64,000 bases of DNA. Source: Kordiimonas aquimaris. GTDB taxonomy: Bacteria > Pseudomonadota > Alphaproteobacteria > Sphingomonadales > Kordiimonadaceae. How positions within the stretch are numbered: position 1 is the stretch's first letter; each line of letters begins with the position of its first letter. The position numbers and the translations under genes are program-made. The notes beneath the pieces were generated by a model that was not told the DNA's origin, did no database searches, and saw nothing but the letters and a program-made list of their open reading frames with translations. Shown here one piece after another: positions 61,955-64,000 of this stretch. Location of the stretch: positions 188,501-252,500 of the forward strand of contig NZ_JAOBPO010000002.1 in the NCBI RefSeq assembly GCF_025574485.1, read 5' to 3'.

Positions 61955-62356
61955 ATGAAACACGAATCACAAGACACAGCTGACAGTAAACAGATCAGCG
62001 TTGCCGAAAGCCTTCTCATGGAAGCTTTGTGGCAAAAGCACCCGCTAACCGCGGAAGATATCACCAACAAAGTTGCCAAAGTGCAAGGTTGGAGTGCAGG
62101 TACGGTTAAATCGCTTTTGAACCGATTGCTGTCAAAAGATGCCGTGTCCGCTGTTCGTGAAGGGCGCAAGTATTTTTACAGCCCGGTTCTTCAGCGCGCT
62201 GATTATGTCAGTGCCGAGGGGCGCGGTCTTTTGAACCGCCTGTTCGACGGCAAGGTTTTGTCATTTGTGTCCCATTTCTCGGAAAATGAAAAACTCAGTG
62301 AGAATGAAATCGCAGAGTTAAAACGTCTGGTGGAGGCACTCGACGATGACAAATGA
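61955..62356 (+). CDS. BlaI/MecI-family repressor
   Basis: 133 residues. Winged helix with the family signature: SVAESLLMEALWQKHPLTAEDITNKVAKVQGWSAGTVKSLLNRLLSKDAV and the wing GRKYFYSPVLQRADYV; the C-terminal helices (residues 85-133) dimerise and include the region that the partner protease cuts in known systems. The gene overlaps the M56 peptidase start by 11 bases. Two TACA-N2-TGTA operators lie just upstream, so it represses this operon and possibly others. In known systems a signal makes the M56 partner destroy it. Confidence 0.94.
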   Translation: MKHESQDTADSKQISVAESLLMEALWQKHPLTAEDITNKVAKVQGWSAGTVKSLLNRLLSKDAVSAVREGRKYFYSPVLQRADYVSAEGRGLLNRLFDGKVLSFVSHFSENEKLSENEIAELKRLVEALDDDK

Positions 62357-64000
62357 GATATTTGAACTTGTGATACGCGGTGCAGTTTCTGCAAGTGTTG
62401 CAGTTATTGTCGTACTGCTGCTGCGCACAACGTTGCGCAATGCATTTGGGGCCCGTGTTGCTTATGCGTTTTGGGTGTTAGTGCCTGTTGCAATGCTGGC
62501 AAACTTTTTGCCTGCGCAGCAAATTACCATCACTGAAACCGAGCGAGCACCCGTCATTGCAGATATTTCGCTCGTTCCGGAAACAGCCGTTATCCATCGC
62601 GCACCACTTGACCGTAATGTGTCGCTTGGCGATGTCAGAACGCTAAACACCGAACGAGTAGTGGCTGGCGCACCTGCTGATACAGTGCTTGTTTCGCCAG
62701 TTGTGACAGAAAGAAAACCAACAAATATATGGGAGAAATTTTCACTTTCAGATGCGATTCCACTGCTGGTCGCATTCTGGATAGCAGGCACATTGTTGAG
62801 CCTGTGTGTTCTAGCATTTAAGCAGCGCCGTTTTCTAAATGAACACGGTCTAAAAAATATAAAAAGGAGATTTCACGTGGCAGCGAGAGAAGACATAGGA
62901 CCTGTAGTGATCGGCATTTTAAAGCCGTTCATCGTGGTGCCTAAAAGTTTCGAAAAGAAATTTAATAAAGTAGAGCGCAATCTGATTTTAGCGCATGAGC
63001 GTGAGCATATTCGCTCCGGTGATCTGCGGATCAATGCCTTTGCCGCAATTGTGCAGTGCCTGAATTGGTTTAACCCGGTTGTACACTTTGCCATGCGCGC
63101 ATTTCGTGTTGATCAGGAACTCGCTTGCGATGAACGCGTGATGAAACGGCATGGTCAGCACCGCCGCATGTACGGCGCCGCGCTCCTGAAATCACAAGTG
63201 GGAATGCAATCGGCACCGCTTGGATGCATGTGGGGTTCGGCAGGCGCATCGCCGCTTAAGCAGCGCCTTGCACTGCTGGCAAAACCAAAGATGACACCAG
63301 CACGCCGCGGCATGGGGGCAGCCGTTTGTCTGGCTAGCGCGATGGCTGTTGGCACTGCGGCATGGGCAACTTTGCCTGCAGAATATACCTTTATTACTGC
63401 AACGCAGGAAGGTGTAGATCAACAAGAAAACACCGAACAGAGCGCTGCAGAGCGAGCCGAAGCCGAAGCGCAGCTAGATGCTGACTTTGATGAGAAAATC
63501 AAAGCCCTGGAAGAAGCAGCATTAACGCCTGAAATGCGCAAAGAGATTGCAGAACGAGCGGAAAAAGCAGCGCTTGCAGCATTGCCGGATGCAGTTGAAA
63601 TTGAAACCATGGTAGAGGCTGCGCTAACACCTGAGATGCGCAAAGAGATTGCAGAACAGGCTGAGAAAGCAGCGCTTGCAGCACTGCCGGATGCAGTTGA
63701 AATTGAAACCATGGTAGAAGCTGCACTAACGCCTGAGATGCGCAAAGAGATTGCAGAACAAGCGGAAAAAGCAGCACTTGCTGCACTGCCGGATCAAGCT
63801 GAAATTGAAGCGCAGGTAGAGGCAGCATTAACCCCTGAAATGCGCGAAGAAATTGCGAGACAATCAAAGAAGGCAGCGCTTGCCGCCAAAAAGGTGAAAG
63901 CAGAAGCCGAAAGAGCAAAGGCTGAAGCAAAACGTGAACTTTCTATAGAAAAGAGAGAAGCCCTCAAGCGAGAGAAACGCGTGCAAATCTCGGCGCGGCG
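62346..64000 (+). CDS. M56 (BlaR1/MecR1-type) membrane metallopeptidase, 3' end outside window
   Basis: Open frame from ATG 62346 to the window end, so at least 551 residues; the stop is not seen. Two N-terminal membrane helices (GAVSASVAVIVVLLLRT, YAFWVLVPVAMLANFL) and two later ones (IPLLVAFWIAGTLLSLCVLAF; a fourth near 325) hold the zinc peptidase motif HEREH at 217-221 with WFNPVVHFAMRAFRVDQELACDERVM after it. There is no penicillin-binding sensor domain as far as visible. Instead, from residue 394 a 34-residue helical repeat runs about four times, followed by a charged Lys/Glu-rich stretch. Pairs with the BlaI-like repressor. Confidence 0.9.
   Translation, partial: MTNEIFELVIRGAVSASVAVIVVLLLRTTLRNAFGARVAYAFWVLVPVAMLANFLPAQQITITETERAPVIADISLVPETAVIHRAPLDRNVSLGDVRTLNTERVVAGAPADTVLVSPVVTERKPTNIWEKFSLSDAIPLLVAFWIAGTLLSLCVLAFKQRRFLNEHGLKNIKRRFHVAAREDIGPVVIGILKPFIVVPKSFEKKFNKVERNLILAHEREHIRSGDLRINAFAAIVQCLNWFNPVVHFAMRAFRVDQELACDERVMKRHGQHRRMYGAALLKSQVGMQSAPLGCMWGSAGASPLKQRLALLAKPKMTPARRGMGAAVCLASAMAVGTAAWATLPAEYTFITATQEGVDQQENTEQSAAERAEAEAQLDADFDEKIKALEEAALTPEMRKEIAERAEKAALAALPDAVEIETMVEAALTPEMRKEIAEQAEKAALAALPDAVEIETMVEAALTPEMRKEIAEQAEKAALAALPDQAEIEAQVEAALTPEMREEIARQSKKAALAAKKVKAEAERAKAEAKRELSIEKREALKREKRVQISAR
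63525..63899 (+). repeat. 102-bp tandem repeat (34-residue helical repeats) in the M56 peptidase
   Basis: The unit TPEMRKEIAEQAEKAALAAL plus PDAVEIETMVEAAL is 34 residues long; three full copies begin at 63525, 63627 and 63729, and a partial fourth at 63831. Start-to-start distance is exactly 102 bases each time. Copies 2 and 3 are nearly identical in DNA. Confidence 0.9.

Noticed and set aside
63419-63930. Two minus-strand frames with Ser/Ala or Leu/Pro periodicity
   Set aside because: Produced by the 102-bp tandem repeat of the M56 peptidase read backwards.
1-64000. CRISPR arrays, insertion sequences, prophage or integron genes
   Set aside because: No regularly spaced direct repeats, transposase, integrase or phage structural genes were seen on either strand.

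Overview
The window looks like a chromosomal stretch of a free-living alphaproteobacterium, probably marine. The evidence is a metallophosphoesterase / N-formylglutamate amidohydrolase neighbourhood around a small-RNA-like locus, a GTP-binding TypA, an NCS1 permease/hydantoinase module, a large TonB-dependent receptor, several secreted beta-propeller hydrolases, and roughly 50% G+C. Kordiimonadales would fit, but that is a guess from gene content and not a proof. No insertion sequence, prophage, CRISPR array, rRNA or replication origin was found. There is one tRNA (Val, anticodon GAC).

Layout. 1-9.5 kb: a truncated LysR regulator, a small secreted protein, a secreted esterase, typA, two tandem periplasmic binding-protein-like paralogues, a VOC protein, and a glycosyltransferase/metallophosphoesterase pair. 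9.7-9.9 kb: a probable small RNA with a perfect terminator, facing N-formylglutamate amidohydrolase. 11-13.9 kb: an orphan molybdenum hydroxylase subunit and tRNA-Val. 14.2-16.9 kb: an MacB/FtsX-type ABC permease behind what reads as a sigma-54 promoter with two tandem upstream palindromes. 16.9-25 kb: threonine/serine dehydratase, an HxlR regulator divergent from an SDR + 2-hydroxychromene-2-carboxylate isomerase pair, a third binding-protein-like gene, a DEAD-box helicase with a Lys/Pro-rich tail, and small membrane proteins. 25-38.6 kb: gamma-glutamyltransferase, two large secreted propeller-hydrolase fusions, a diguanylate cyclase and a TonB-dependent receptor, which together suggest peptide or amide scavenging.

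38.7-43.3 kb: an Lrp-type regulator divergent from a translationally coupled operon of an NCS1 permease, a hydantoinase/oxoprolinase and a DUF917 protein. 43.3-48.8 kb: an HxlR/GST divergent pair with duplicated operators, an outer-membrane beta-barrel, rsgA, and a LuxR-VOC / GST / secreted-protein operon. 49-58.4 kb: a secreted propeller, a cytochrome-propeller fusion, a 2OG-Fe(II) oxygenase with an old-yellow-enzyme homologue, an A+T-richer pentapeptide-repeat membrane protein next to two gene remnants, and a YcaQ-type DNA glycosylase. 58.4-64 kb: a TetR repressor with twin operators over the promoter of a flavoprotein, a DUF1330/LysR pair, and a BlaI/M56 peptidase pair with twin BlaI boxes; the peptidase carries 34-residue tandem repeats and runs off the end.

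Regulation is the recurring theme. Five loci have readable, duplicated or paired operator architecture (sigma-54 upstream palindromes, HxlR, TetR, BlaI, plus the small RNA), and each sits beside a gene set it could control. The best candidates for something undescribed are the small RNA at 9.77-9.89 kb, the sigma-54/tandem-palindrome control of a lone ABC permease, and the remnant junction beside the pentapeptide-repeat gene.
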